From Deltaproteobacteria bacterium GWA2_54_12 (GTDB lineage: Bacteria; Desulfobacterota; GWC2-55-46): a DNA stretch of 53,207 nt. Position 1 is the stretch's first letter, and each line of letters begins with the position of its first letter. The stretch lies in the NCBI GenBank assembly GCA_001795535.1, contig MGPK01000068.1, positions 48,840 through 102,046 on the forward strand, read 5' to 3'. Both the position numbers and the translations under genes were made by a program. The notes under the pieces were generated by a model. That model had not been told where the DNA came from and did not search any database. It saw only the letters and a list, made by a program, of their open reading frames with translations. Below are positions 34,883-43,395 of the stretch, one piece after another.

Positions 34883-35523
34883 TGTCTGCCTCCTGAAGGG
34901 AGTTGGAAATGCATGCGCGAGACTTCTTGAGAACATGGCGCCAGGGCTTGTCAGGGCGCGCCAACTCAAGCTGAGTCAAACGAGACCAGCGGCCGTATAA
35001 ACAACTTTTGCGCTAATTGTCAGACTTACCGCAGGTAAAAAGGGGGTTGCCTTTGCGTGTCAATCGAAGAAACCGTAACCCCGCGCGCTCACTCGTTGAA
35101 TGTGAGTTGATGAACAAGGCTTTATCTAAACTTATATCAGGATTCTCCATTGTCAAGGAACACGGGGTGAGGAAGTAATGAGATGCGGATTACGGCAACA
35201 GGCCAGCCATCAGTCGCGGATAAAAAATTGAAAATACTTTTCTGAAACAATATTCCGTGTTATAATTGCGTTTGTCATGCAGAATATCTGACGCAGAACT
35301 TCCGGCCTTCTTTTCACCATCCGCTGCCTTTCCAAGTTGAGATTCTGCCCCAATCCCCTGACCGGTTTCTGAAATTAAGATTTTTACCGGCTGACAATAA
35401 TCACCTGAGCTTCTAACGGGAGCGGCTCTGAATCGTACTTTTCTTTGTACGCCTCAGCGCCGCGAAGGCAATGAAGCAGATGGTTTTTCAGCATAGTGCT
35501 ATAATCTGAGATAGCAGGACAGA
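34883..35523. other. Divergent intergenic region
   Basis: 641 bases without a gene. It separates the minus-strand glycan cluster from the plus-strand nuclease/PLD pair. A minus promoter candidate lies at 34994-35023. On the plus strand TATAAT occurs at 35261-35266 and again at 35500-35505, the latter about 18 nt before the nuclease start; neither has a good -35. No tRNA or clear riboswitch was seen. Confidence 0.55.
34994..35023 (-). promoter_or_regulatory. Candidate promoter of the glycan cluster
   Basis: Minus strand: CTGACA (35023-35018), 18-base spacer, TATACG (34999-34994). The transcript would have a leader of about 105 nt before the epimerase GTG. Matches are 5/6 and 4/6 to sigma-70 consensus. 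Confidence 0.4.
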
Positions 35524-36273
35524 ATGCCGCACCCTTCAACGCCGCTCCGCGTCATGACATATAATGTTCACAGCTGCACAGGCTCGGACGGCAGGATATC
35601 AACCTACCGCGTAGCGGATGTAATAGCTTCATTCGAGCCGGATGTCGTGGCCATCCAGGAGCTCGACTCGGGTCTGGCCAGGACGAACCACGAGCACCAG
35701 GCCGCGGAGATAGCCAAACACCTCAACATGGACTTCCATTTCCACCCGTCCATAGAGGTGCAGGAAGGCAGGTACGGCAACGCCATACTGAGCCGCTATC
35801 CGCTCAAGCTCGTGCAGGCAGGCTCGCTTCCGTCGCCATGGTGGTTCAGGCCGCTGGAGAAGCGCGGAGCCCTATGGGCCGCGGTTGATTTCGACGGCAG
35901 GGAGGTCCAGATCATAAACACTCACTTCGGGCATAACCTTCGAGAGCGGCTCCTGCAGGCGGAAACTCTCCTTGGGGCCGGATGGGCGGCGCACTCGTCA
36001 TGCAGCCCTCCCCTCGTTGTCTGCGGCGATTTCAACACCCTTCCGATCTCGAGCGTGTACCGAAGGTTCAGAAAGCTTCTGAAAGACGCCCAGCTCTCGA
36101 TAAAGGGCAGGAGGCCCATGAATACATACCCGAGCCGCTTCCCTGTGGCCAGGATCGACCACATCTTCACGGGAGCGGGAGTCGAGGTAATCGATACGAC
36201 CGTACCCAGGAACAAGCTCACATGCCTGGCTTCTGACCACCTCCCGCTTATAGCCGAAATCAAAATCCGCTGA
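35524..36273 (+). CDS. Endonuclease/exonuclease/phosphatase family protein
   Basis: 249 residues. Motifs in order: MTYNVHSC (Asn14), VVAIQELDSG (Glu46), IINTHFGHN, VVCGDFNTLP and the terminal SDHLPLIAEI His. This is a full Mg-dependent EEP fold. There is no signal peptide, so it is cytoplasmic or membrane-associated. It precedes a phospholipase D gene by 21 nt; EEP/PLD pairs recur in bacteria and suggest phosphodiester or lipid head-group hydrolysis rather than DNA repair. Start ATG 35524 has only a weak AGGAC upstream. Confidence 0.87.
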   Translation: MPHPSTPLRVMTYNVHSCTGSDGRISTYRVADVIASFEPDVVAIQELDSGLARTNHEHQAAEIAKHLNMDFHFHPSIEVQEGRYGNAILSRYPLKLVQAGSLPSPWWFRPLEKRGALWAAVDFDGREVQIINTHFGHNLRERLLQAETLLGAGWAAHSSCSPPLVVCGDFNTLPISSVYRRFRKLLKDAQLSIKGRRPMNTYPSRFPVARIDHIFTGAGVEVIDTTVPRNKLTCLASDHLPLIAEIKIR

Positions 36274-36294
36274 ATCCCGCTGAGGAGGCTTTCA

Positions 36295-37839
36295 ATGCGC
36301 GGTGGCCGGATATTGAAGACGGGCCGTAACTGCTTTGAACTTGCGGAAGTCGCCCAATCAGGCGTCTGCGTGGACGGCGCCGAGTACTACACGGCCTTCT
36401 ACAACGCGGCGCTGAAGGCCCGCGACTACATCGCCATCTCCGGCTGGCAGTTCGACAGCGAAGTCCTGCTGCTGCGCGGAGACGCGGCCCGGAAAGCCTC
36501 CGGCGAGGTGCGGCTCCTTAAATTCCTCGACTCGCTCTGCCGGAAAAACCCCGAGCTTCGCATCTACATACTTGCCTGGGACTTCAGCCTCATCTTCATG
36601 CGCGAGCGTGAATGGATGCAAGAGATAGTCTTCAACTGGTCCACCAGCGACCGCCTTTTCTTCAGATTCGACAACAAACACGCCATCGGCGCGAGCCAGC
36701 ACCAGAAGTTCGTCATCATAGACGGAGCCGCGGCCTTTCTCGGCGGAATGGACTTGTGCGCCGGGAGATGGGACGACCGCTGCCACCGGGCCGTAAACCC
36801 GGACAGAGTCAACCCGGACGGAGCCACTTACGCCCCGTACCACGAGGTACAGTCCTACTTCACAGGGGCGCTCGTCGACAGGCTCTCCAGGGTTTTCACG
36901 GAAAGGTGGAAGCTGTGCACAGGAAATGAGCTGGTTCTCCCTCCGGGAAGAAGCGGCCAGTACCTGCCGGACGCCTGCGGCACGCTACTGCGCGCGTCCA
37001 GCGCCGCGCTCAGCAGGACGATGGGCCAGACCTTCGTGCAGGTAAGGGAGCCGGTAAAAGAGATAAGGGCCCTTTTCGTTGACGCGATCCGCTCGGCCAG
37101 ACGCCTGGTCTACATCGAAAACCAGTACTTCAGCTCGTACGCGGTTTACAGGGCACTCATGGACCGCATGGAGGACGAGACGGCACCGAAACTCGACATC
37201 GTGCTCATCCTGCCGAAGAAGCCCAGCGCGCTCGTCGAAGAGATCTCGGTCGGGCTCCTGCAGGCGAGAATCCTTTCCATCCTGCGGAAGACCGCGCAAA
37301 GCAGGGGCCACTCATTCGGGGTCTATTATTCGGCGAGCTTTGACCAGGGCGGCGAAGAAGTGCCAGTATACATACACTCGAAGCTCATGATAGTAGACGA
37401 CAGCTTCGTGACTATCGGGTCGGCAAACACCACCAACAGGAGCATGGGCCTGGACACGGAAATAAATATCTCCTGGGAGGCGGCGGCCCTGGATTTCAAG
37501 CTGATGAGGTCCATAAGAAAGCTCCGGCTCGGGCTTCTCTTCGAGCATATCGGCCCTGACAGGCATATAGAAGCAAAAAGGCTCGCCAGGACAAAAGGTC
37601 TGGTGGAGTACCTTGACTTCATCGCCGGCAAGAAGCTCTACAAGCTCCAGAAGCACTCCTTGAGTTCATACTTCGAGGGCAGCGATTTTTTGAAGACAAT
37701 TGACGAACTGCTCCTCGACCCTGAAAAAGCGGTCATAGAGGAGAATGTTTTCGAAATATTCTCGCCGGATGTAGGGGCCGTGTTCTCGGAGGGGCTGCGG
37801 TATCTGAAGAGCTGGATTACAAGAAAGAAGGCCGGATAA
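36295..37839 (+). CDS. Phospholipase D-like protein with two HKD motifs
   Basis: 514 residues. First HKD: HQKFVIIDGAAAFLGG (His136, Lys138, Asp143). Second: HSKLMIVDDSFVTIGSANTTNRS (His361, Lys363). Both are intact, so a phosphatidyl-histidine mechanism is expected. GASQHQKF and SMGLDTEIN are typical of eukaryote-like/bacterial PLDs rather than short cardiolipin synthases. No N-terminal membrane helix. Likely cleaves or exchanges phospholipid head groups. AGGAGG lies upstream of ATG 36295. Ends in a bidirectional terminator shared with the helicase gene. Confidence 0.88.
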   Translation: MRGGRILKTGRNCFELAEVAQSGVCVDGAEYYTAFYNAALKARDYIAISGWQFDSEVLLLRGDAARKASGEVRLLKFLDSLCRKNPELRIYILAWDFSLIFMREREWMQEIVFNWSTSDRLFFRFDNKHAIGASQHQKFVIIDGAAAFLGGMDLCAGRWDDRCHRAVNPDRVNPDGATYAPYHEVQSYFTGALVDRLSRVFTERWKLCTGNELVLPPGRSGQYLPDACGTLLRASSAALSRTMGQTFVQVREPVKEIRALFVDAIRSARRLVYIENQYFSSYAVYRALMDRMEDETAPKLDIVLILPKKPSALVEEISVGLLQARILSILRKTAQSRGHSFGVYYSASFDQGGEEVPVYIHSKLMIVDDSFVTIGSANTTNRSMGLDTEINISWEAAALDFKLMRSIRKLRLGLLFEHIGPDRHIEAKRLARTKGLVEYLDFIAGKKLYKLQKHSLSSYFEGSDFLKTIDELLLDPEKAVIEENVFEIFSPDVGAVFSEGLRYLKSWITRKKAG

Positions 37840-37873
37840 AAAAAAGGCCCGGGTCGCAAGACCCGGGCCTTTT
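37838..37873. terminator. Bidirectional intrinsic terminator
   Basis: Perfect stem AAAAGGCCCGGGTC with loop GCAA; T-tract on both strands (TTTT plus side, eight T minus side). It lies between the converging PLD and helicase genes. Confidence 0.9.
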
Positions 37874-37888
37874 AGCATGCTCTTCGTA

Positions 37889-39493
37889 TTATCTTCGGCT
37901 CGTTGCCTTCGGCTTGGCCGGGGCCACGGCAACCTTCCTGCCGGAGATGATCGAACGGTGCACCATCTCGATTATTTTCTCGGCGGAATCCCTGGGGACC
38001 TCGACAAAAGTGAAGGTCTCAAATATGCTGACGCCTTTTATCATCTGTTTCGGTATATCGGCCCTGCGGGAGATAGCGTCGATTATATCGTTGGCGCGCA
38101 CGCCCTGCTCTTTGCCTATGGTAAGGAACAGGCGGGCCATGCCAGGGGACGCGCCGGTATCGTTGAGAGACGCGGGCGCCTCCTGCTCAACCGGCTTATC
38201 AAAACCCTCGAGCTGGAACTTCAAGAGCGCGGCCAAAGCGTCCTTCGGGTCCATCTTCGCCGAAAGCCTCTCGGCAAGCGCCACGAACTTGTCAAAGTGC
38301 TTGTCATCTATGAACTCGTTTATCTTGTCTTCGAGGCTGGTGAGCTTCGCGCCCAGGACTTCTTCCCTGCTCGGGAGCTTGCCCCTTTTAATCTGCGCCT
38401 TGGAGACGGACTGTATGAGGCGCAGCTGCCTGTCTTCCCTGGGGGTGACGAAGGTTATGGCCACGCCTTCCCTTCCAGCCCTTCCGGTGCGCCCTATCCT
38501 GTGGACATATGACTCGGGGTTCTGCGGTATGGAGTAGTTTACGACATGCGAGATGCTGCTGATATCGAGGCCCCTGGCCGCGACATCGGTAGCGACAAGT
38601 ATGTCGACTCTGCCGTCGCGGAACTTTTTGAGGACGGCCTCCCTCTGTGCCTGGGTGTAGTCCCCGTGCATGGCGTCAGCCCCATAGCCTCTGAGTCTCA
38701 AGTGCTGCGAGACCTCGTCCACCTCCCTCTTCGTATGGCAGAAGACAAGATAGATGCCCTCTGAGCCGAAGTCGACGAGCCTGCAAAGCGCGTCAAGCTT
38801 GTCGGCGTTGCGCACTTCGTAGACTATCTGGCTTATCTTGGGGGCTGTGAGCGTGTCTGTAGCGATGCGGATGCGCTCGGGGGACTTCATGTGGCGCTTG
38901 GATATCTTCAGGATCTCTTCGGGCATGGTCGCCGAAAAAAGAAGCGTCTGCCTTGTTTCGGGCGTTGTTTTCAATATCTTCGTGATGTCTTCCACGAAAC
39001 CCATGTCAAGCATCTCATCGGCCTCGTCGAGGACGACTATCTTGACTTCCTTGAGCGAAAGGGTCCTTCTCTCTATATGGTCGAGGACTCGTCCCGGGGT
39101 GCCGACTACGACATGCACGCCCTTGGCGAGCGCCTTTATCTGCCTTTCAATGGAAGTGCCTCCGTAGACCGGCAGGGCATATACCTTCTTGTTCTTTCCG
39201 AGCTTGTTCATCTCCTCGGCGGCCTGCATGGCCAGCTCCCTCGTGGGAGCGAGAACTATCGCCTGCACCGAGTTTATCTGCCTGTCCACCTTTTCGATGA
39301 TCGGTATGCCGAAGGCGGCCGTCTTTCCGGTGCCGGTCTGGGCCTGCCCTATGACATCCTTGCCCATCAAGAGCACGGGGATGGTCTTCGCCTGTATGGG
39401 CGTGGGCTCCTCAAAGCCCATCGAGAGGATGGACTTCAACATTTCGCTGGATAGTCCGAAATCCTCGAAACTCTTCTTTTCCTTGCTTTCCAA
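37889..39493 (-). CDS. DEAD-box RNA helicase with DbpA-type C-terminal domain
   Basis: 534 residues. TTG 39493 was chosen: AAGGAG lies 10-11 nt upstream, and the longer in-frame start reads non-helicase sequence. Q motif FGLSSEMLKSILSMGFEEPTPIQ, Walker A AQTGTGKTAAF, VLDEADEMLD, SATMP, and HRIGRTGRAG. From about 460, MARLFLTIGKEQGVRANDIIDAI to FTFVEVP is the RRM-like DbpA RNA-binding domain, and the tail is basic (KPKATSRR). CsdA/DeaD-like ATP-dependent RNA unwinding in ribosome assembly or mRNA turnover, often cold-induced. Confidence 0.92.
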   Translation of the reverse strand: MESKEKKSFEDFGLSSEMLKSILSMGFEEPTPIQAKTIPVLLMGKDVIGQAQTGTGKTAAFGIPIIEKVDRQINSVQAIVLAPTRELAMQAAEEMNKLGKNKKVYALPVYGGTSIERQIKALAKGVHVVVGTPGRVLDHIERRTLSLKEVKIVVLDEADEMLDMGFVEDITKILKTTPETRQTLLFSATMPEEILKISKRHMKSPERIRIATDTLTAPKISQIVYEVRNADKLDALCRLVDFGSEGIYLVFCHTKREVDEVSQHLRLRGYGADAMHGDYTQAQREAVLKKFRDGRVDILVATDVAARGLDISSISHVVNYSIPQNPESYVHRIGRTGRAGREGVAITFVTPREDRQLRLIQSVSKAQIKRGKLPSREEVLGAKLTSLEDKINEFIDDKHFDKFVALAERLSAKMDPKDALAALLKFQLEGFDKPVEQEAPASLNDTGASPGMARLFLTIGKEQGVRANDIIDAISRRADIPKQMIKGVSIFETFTFVEVPRDSAEKIIEMVHRSIISGRKVAVAPAKPKATSRR

Positions 39494-39639
39494 TTTACAG
39501 TCTTCTCCTTTGTGCGCCTTATGATTGCTAATTGGCCAATATAACACAAAGGAGTGCCGTTGTGGAGAAAAAAAACCCGTTCAGAAAGCCTGGCAAAAAG
39601 AGCGCATGGGCCATTGGTTCAAAACTGTTCGGGGCCGGT

Positions 39640-39726
39640 TCAGATGAGGTTGGAAGACACGGCTGCTATGAGGAAGAGGGCGGCTGTGAGGAGCGCCAGT
39701 ATCTCGCCGATTCTTGTTATCTTCAT
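39640..39726 (-). CDS. Small membrane protein, 28 residues
   Basis: AAGGAGG lies 8 nt before ATG 39726. The product MKITRIGEILALLTAALFLI is almost all one hydrophobic helix with a short basic N terminus, and ends SSNLI. Too short for default gene callers. It lies upstream of the helicase and downstream of three more tiny membrane-protein genes on the same strand. Function unknown. Confidence 0.6.
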   Translation of the reverse strand: MKITRIGEILALLTAALFLIAAVSSNLI

Positions 39727-39823
39727 TTTGAATACCTCCTTGAAACTTTCAGGAAAACAGCAGAGACCCGTTCATGCCCTCAACCCCAGGCAAGGGGCCT
39801 CCGAGTGTTTTCCTTGCGGACCG

Positions 39824-39901
39824 TCAGATGATCACCGCCGCTACGATAGCTACCATCACGGCCACATTTGCGATTACATCCCAGATTCCCTGTTCCTTCA
39901 T
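39824..39901 (-). CDS. Small membrane protein, 25 residues
   Basis: GGAGG lies 8 nt before ATG 39901. The product begins MKEQGIWDVIANVAVMVAIV and ends AAVII; one helix. The core IWDVIANVAVMV aligns with LIEVLLNIAVVL (40008-40205) and LIEITINLVVAL (40423-40515), with the acidic residue and Asn in register. A larger in-frame ORF (to 40033) exists but has no Shine-Dalgarno. Confidence 0.62.
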   Translation of the reverse strand: MKEQGIWDVIANVAVMVAIVAAVII

Positions 39902-40007
39902 TTTTCCACCTCCATAAGGGCTGTCCGCCCTGGCCTTAACTCCATTATGCACATAAAAAATTAAACGGTAATTAAGACAGTGCGTTTTCGCGAAAGCCTC
40001 AAAACGC

Positions 40008-40205
40008 TCAAAAGCCGGATACGGAAATGGCAATTACCAGCACGACCGCTATGTTGAGAAGTACTTCTATCAAGGCGTTTAAATCGCACTTGAAAGCCCC
40101 GGGCGCAAAGCCGCAAGGGTTCTTCGACTCATCAGTGGATTTCGATTTCACCTCTGCCCTCCTGGCCCACAGCCTGCCTCCGATGCTTCTGCCATTCATT
40201 TTCAT
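40008..40205 (-). CDS. Small membrane protein, about 65 residues
   Basis: GGGGAGG precedes ATG 40205 by 4 nt (ATG 40199 at 10 nt is an alternative). The N-terminal half is basic and polar (NGRSIGGRLWARRAEVKSKS), followed by CGFAPGAFKCDLNALIEVLL and a C-terminal helix. Two Cys flank the helix start. The helix core resembles the two neighbouring tiny proteins. Function unknown. Confidence 0.58.
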   Translation of the reverse strand: MKMNGRSIGGRLWARRAEVKSKSTDESKNPCGFAPGAFKCDLNALIEVLLNIAVVLVIAISVSGF

Positions 40206-40290
40206 CATACCTCCCCGGGGACTCGGCCCCATCATTCGGAAAGGATTGTACCCGCAAGGTTAGCCGATGGCAGTGCTTCCGGTCACCCAC

Positions 40291-40327
40291 TGAAAAAGCG
40301 TGCGGGGAGGCCGTTTTACGGCCTCCC
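40291..40327 (-). terminator. Hairpin with partial T-tract
   Basis: GGGAGGCCG/CGGCCTCCC stem with a 5-nt loop; on the minus strand TTTTT follows about 9 nt later. It may partly terminate the 30-residue gene's transcript. Confidence 0.45.
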
Positions 40328-40422
40328 TGACGGAGGTAAGTGAGCGGGGCAGCTGTTTTTGCGGAATTGGAAGGGTGTGAAAACAGCCGGGACAATTTCA
40401 GCCGCGGCCAGGTGATTGGTTA

Positions 40423-40515
40423 TTAGAGAGAGACCTTGATAAGAGTCGATACGACCGCCAGGGCCACTACAAGGTTTATTGTTATCTCGATCAGGTTGTC
40501 TTTCGTCTTTTCCAT
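40423..40515 (-). CDS. Small membrane protein, 30 residues
   Basis: AAGGAGG lies 6 nt before ATG 40515. Product starts MEKTKDNLIEITINLVVALA and ends TLIKVSL; charged N terminus, then one helix. Shares [IL]-E/D-[VI]-x-x-N-hydrophobic core with the 25- and 65-residue genes. It is the most upstream of the four. Confidence 0.62.
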   Translation of the reverse strand: MEKTKDNLIEITINLVVALAVVSTLIKVSL

Positions 40516-41196
40516 GCTCGCCTCCTTAATGCGTTGTTTACGCTTCCCATTATACTCACCAGAGATTAAGGGGGTATTAAGGCAAAAAAGAAAAACTGGT
40601 CTGTCATATGCCGGACTGGGACTTCATAAGGAAGCCCGCTGGATTTTTTTAAAAGCCGCCCCTGAAATTAAATACGCCCGGAAGGCAATCATGGGCTTCC
40701 GGGCGCATTTCGGGGTAAACGCTTTAACTTGTGGAAAGGAGTACCCCAGGCATCTATCGTCGTCTGGTAACGGCCCTGGCACCGTCCGTCCGTTACAGAG
40801 ACCATTTTACATATCAAAGATTAAAGAAAGATTAGACACCCTGCCCTTTTCCAGTTGAGGAGAATATCCGGATTGTTTCAGGGTCGATGGCATCAGGTAT
40901 TTCGCCGTAACATCGACGGTCTTAAGCCAGGGGCGTCCATGCGTGAGCACTGTCGTTGAAATAAAAAGAGCCGGGAGCGCGGGCAGCGCTCCCGGCAAAG
41001 GGGGGTTAAAAAGGCTTCTGCGACCGATAGCCTTGATAAAAACTTTAGCAGGGTATGGCGGGTTGTCAAATTTTTTTCCAGAAAAAAATATAAAGTCAAA
41101 ACGATTTACACAACTCAGAACAGTTTATCAAATCCGGAACGGATTGAACTTGTCGTTGTTTTTAAACTCGCCTTCCGGAATACCAGCCCATGGCGG
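40516..41196. other. Intergenic region with several hairpins
   Basis: 681 bases without a convincing gene. It holds a 10-bp perfect stem at 40675-40705 (CGCCCGGAAG, no T-tract), a looser GTAACGG/CCGTTAC pair near 40767-40797 and the dinB terminator at 40961-40996. Base composition is mixed. A 63-codon minus ORF at 40807-40998 starts inside the terminator and was not accepted. Confidence 0.5.
40961..40996 (-). terminator. Intrinsic terminator of the lexA-dinB operon
   Basis: 11-bp stem GCCGGGAGCGC with 5-nt loop, then TCTTTTTATTT on the minus strand, about 200 bases past the dinB stop. Confidence 0.8.
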
Positions 41197-42429
41197 TCAT
41201 TTCACATTGACCCTTTTTACTCCCACCGGTCTCCAGGCAGGTGATATTACCCCCGTGTCGTCCCCGCCGCCGGCGCCCTCGTCCATGAGCGTCCCCCATG
41301 TGACGGTGTAATCGCCGAATGATCTGTTGACCGCGTCCATTGCCTCAAGGAGTTTCTCGCGCCGCCTGTCCTCCTCGAAAAGAGCCAGCTGGCCTACGCC
41401 TTTGGCTATCCCGGAGAGGGAGACGCCCAGGAGCCTCACGGCCGTCCTGAGCCTCATGGCCTCCAATATGTACAGCGCCGCCGCGTATATGGCGCGGGTG
41501 TCGTTCGTATGGCTGGCCAGGGTCTTCTGCCGGGAGAAGGTATAAAAATCAGGGTACCTTACTGTCAGGCAGACCTTGCTGCCCTTGAGGCCGTGCTCCC
41601 TGGCCCTCGCGCCGACCATCTCGGAGAGCTTCAGGATATACTTTTTTATAATCGCTTTTTCGGATATGTCGGCAGGCAGGGTCGTGGAGTGGCCGACGCT
41701 TTTGGCCTCTTCTTCCTGCCCTATGGGCACGACCTCGCTCGAGTAAATGCCCTGGCCCATGAGCCTGAGCCGCTCGCCTATTATGCCGAAGCGTTCACGC
41801 AGGATGCCCGCCGGAAACCTCCCAAGCTGGCCGCAAGTCCTGACGCCCATCCTGCCGAGATGCTCGGTGAGCCTGGGGCCTATGCCCCAGAGCTCGTTCA
41901 CTGGAAGGTCTTCGAGCAGCCTGGGTATCCCGGCCTCGTCGATTATCACCAGGCCGTCGGGCTTTTGCATGTCGGATGCGAGCTTGGCAAGGAGCTTATT
42001 GGGCGCTATGCCTATCGAGCAGGTAAGGCCGACTTCTTCCCTTATTCTCTCCTTTACGGCCCTTGCCAGCCCCTCGGCGGAGCCGAACGGCGACAAACAG
42101 CCTGTTATGTCGATGAACGCCTCGTCTATCGAGTAGGCCTCGACCATAGGGGAAAAAGTCTTCAATACCTCGAGTATGCGCACCGAGGCGTCTATGTACT
42201 TCCTATTGTTGCCTATGACGAATATCAGGGAGGGGCATGCCCTTGCGGCCTCGAACCTGTTCATGCCGGTCTTCACGCCGAACTTTCTGGCCTCGTACGA
42301 GGCCGTCGTCACGACCGTCCTTTTAGCCGAGCCCACGACCGCTATGGGTTTGCCCCTGAGGGCCGGGTTGCATCTTTGCTCAACCGAGGCGAAAAAGGCG
42401 TTCATGTCAACATGCAGTATCAGCCTCAC
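41197..42429 (-). CDS. dinB: DNA polymerase IV (Y family)
   Basis: 410 residues from GTG 42429, which overlaps the upstream stop as GTGA. LILHVDMNAFFASVEQ, VTTASYEARKFGVKTGM and YSIDEAFIDITG carry the catalytic acidic residues. CSIGIAPNKLLAKLASD and the HhH region (LWGIGPRLTEHLGRMGV) follow, then the little finger. GQLALFEED near the end is the beta-clamp-binding motif. Error-prone translesion synthesis; third gene of a LexA-controlled operon. Confidence 0.93.
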   Translation of the reverse strand: MRLILHVDMNAFFASVEQRCNPALRGKPIAVVGSAKRTVVTTASYEARKFGVKTGMNRFEAARACPSLIFVIGNNRKYIDASVRILEVLKTFSPMVEAYSIDEAFIDITGCLSPFGSAEGLARAVKERIREEVGLTCSIGIAPNKLLAKLASDMQKPDGLVIIDEAGIPRLLEDLPVNELWGIGPRLTEHLGRMGVRTCGQLGRFPAGILRERFGIIGERLRLMGQGIYSSEVVPIGQEEEAKSVGHSTTLPADISEKAIIKKYILKLSEMVGARAREHGLKGSKVCLTVRYPDFYTFSRQKTLASHTNDTRAIYAAALYILEAMRLRTAVRLLGVSLSGIAKGVGQLALFEEDRRREKLLEAMDAVNRSFGDYTVTWGTLMDEGAGGGDDTGVISPAWRPVGVKRVNVK

Positions 42430-42662
42430 TCGGACGCCTCGATGGACCATCTCATGCTTGCCTGATTGTAGACCAGCTCAAAAAGGGACGCGCCGTCCGT
42501 CACCGAGAAATGGAGTATGGAGGAACTTCCCTCCCTCGAAGACCAGGTGTGGGTCACTTCCGTTATCGCGAAAAGGCGTCCTCGCCACCTGAACTTGACC
42601 GGCTTGACGCCCTTGTCAAAGACGGCTATCACCTTTATATCTTCCTTTATGCTTTCAGCCAT
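42426..42662 (-). CDS. Small protein between lexA and dinB, DUF6504-like
   Basis: 78 residues. KPVKFRWRGRLFAITEVTHTW near the middle, then SSILHFSVTDGASLFELVYN and MRWSIEASE. I recall similar WRGR-containing small proteins (DUF6504) next to Y-family polymerases or DnaE2 in actinobacteria; memory-based. It starts 18 nt after the lexA stop and overlaps dinB by 4 nt, so it is part of the SOS operon and may assist translesion synthesis. Mechanism unknown. Confidence 0.7.
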   Translation of the reverse strand: MAESIKEDIKVIAVFDKGVKPVKFRWRGRLFAITEVTHTWSSREGSSSILHFSVTDGASLFELVYNQASMRWSIEASE

Positions 42663-42680
42663 ACCAGTTGAATTCCCTAA

Positions 42681-43298
42681 CTATTTTTCTATGCGCCTTA
42701 TGACGGATATGACCTTGCCCGCGATAGCGAAGTCCTCGCTTCCGGTAACCCGTATGGGGTTCATGGAAGGGTTTTCAGGCCTGAGCACGATATCATCCCC
42801 GTCGCGCAAGAAGGTCTTTACGGTGGCCTCCCCGTCTATGAGCGCCACGACGATGTCGCCTGCCGAGGCGTCCGGCTGGTGGCGCACGACCACGAAATCG
42901 CCGTCGGCTATCCCGGCGTTTATCATGCTCTCCCCTTCGACCTTCAGGACAAAGGCGTCTTTGCACTTGAAGAACTTCTCGTCGAGCACGACCTGGCCGA
43001 CTATGTCCTCGACCGCGAGAGACGGCTCGCCTGCCCTCACCCTTCCTGCTATCGGTACGGATACGCCGCCCACTGCCCTGCTGCCTTCCAGAAGCTCCAC
43101 GCCCCTTGAATAGGCGGCCTTCCTCTTTATGAAGCCCTTTTTCTCGAGGGCATCGAGGTGCTTTGCCGCGTTCTGCGGGCCCTTTATGCCGAACCGGGCG
43201 CAGATCTCCCTCAGGGACGGCGGAAAGCCGCTTTCACGGATGAACTCTCGAAGAAAATCGAGTATTTCTTTCTGGCGTTGTGTGAGGTGGTTATCCAT
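42681..43298 (-). CDS. lexA: LexA repressor
   Basis: 205 residues. The winged-helix DNA-binding domain starts LTQRQKEILDFLREFIRESG. Cleavage site Ala89-Gly90 lies in GRVRAGEP. Catalytic Ser124 (GESMINAGI) and Lys161 (DGEATVKTF) are present, so RecA-stimulated self-cleavage is expected. The recognition helix region (ICARFGIKGPQNAAKHLDAL) differs from the E. coli type, in keeping with a non-standard operator. The ATG at 43298 directly abuts a 20-bp palindrome and has no ordinary Shine-Dalgarno. Confidence 0.95.
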   Translation of the reverse strand: MDNHLTQRQKEILDFLREFIRESGFPPSLREICARFGIKGPQNAAKHLDALEKKGFIKRKAAYSRGVELLEGSRAVGGVSVPIAGRVRAGEPSLAVEDIVGQVVLDEKFFKCKDAFVLKVEGESMINAGIADGDFVVVRHQPDASAGDIVVALIDGEATVKTFLRDGDDIVLRPENPSMNPIRVTGSEDFAIAGKVISVIRRIEK

Positions 43299-43318
43299 AG
43301 GGTAACATTTGTTACCCT
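43299..43318. promoter_or_regulatory. Probable LexA operator
   Basis: AGGGTAAC-ATTT-GTTACCCT, a perfect 8-bp inverted repeat immediately before the lexA ATG. It overlaps the expected transcription start and the ribosome landing site, as expected for autorepression. It does not match the E. coli CTGT-N8-ACAG box. Confidence 0.72.
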
Positions 43319-43320
43319 AA

Positions 43321-43349
43321 AGAATAATCCAGATGATAATGGAAGTCAA
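43321..43349 (-). promoter_or_regulatory. lexA: lexA promoter
   Basis: Minus strand TTGACT (43349-43344), 17-base spacer, TATTCT (43326-43321). Start of transcription falls in the operator, giving a leader of about 15-20 nt. Confidence 0.6.
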
Positions 43350-43395
43350 GAACAGGAATTTGCCATGCGGAAGTCTAGGACCAAGCGCAACGGTT

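Noticed and set aside
40767-40797. Possible riboswitch (GTAACGG/CCGTTAC pair)
   Set aside because: No conserved core of a known riboswitch class could be matched and no gene start lies suitably close.
40807-40998. 63-codon minus ORF in the dinB downstream region
   Set aside because: Starts inside the terminator hairpin, has no Shine-Dalgarno and no recognisable feature.
41509-42465. 318-codon plus-strand ORF opposite dinB
   Set aside because: It is antisense to an unmistakable DNA polymerase IV gene; the translation has no recognisable motif. GC-rich genes often leave such mirror frames open.
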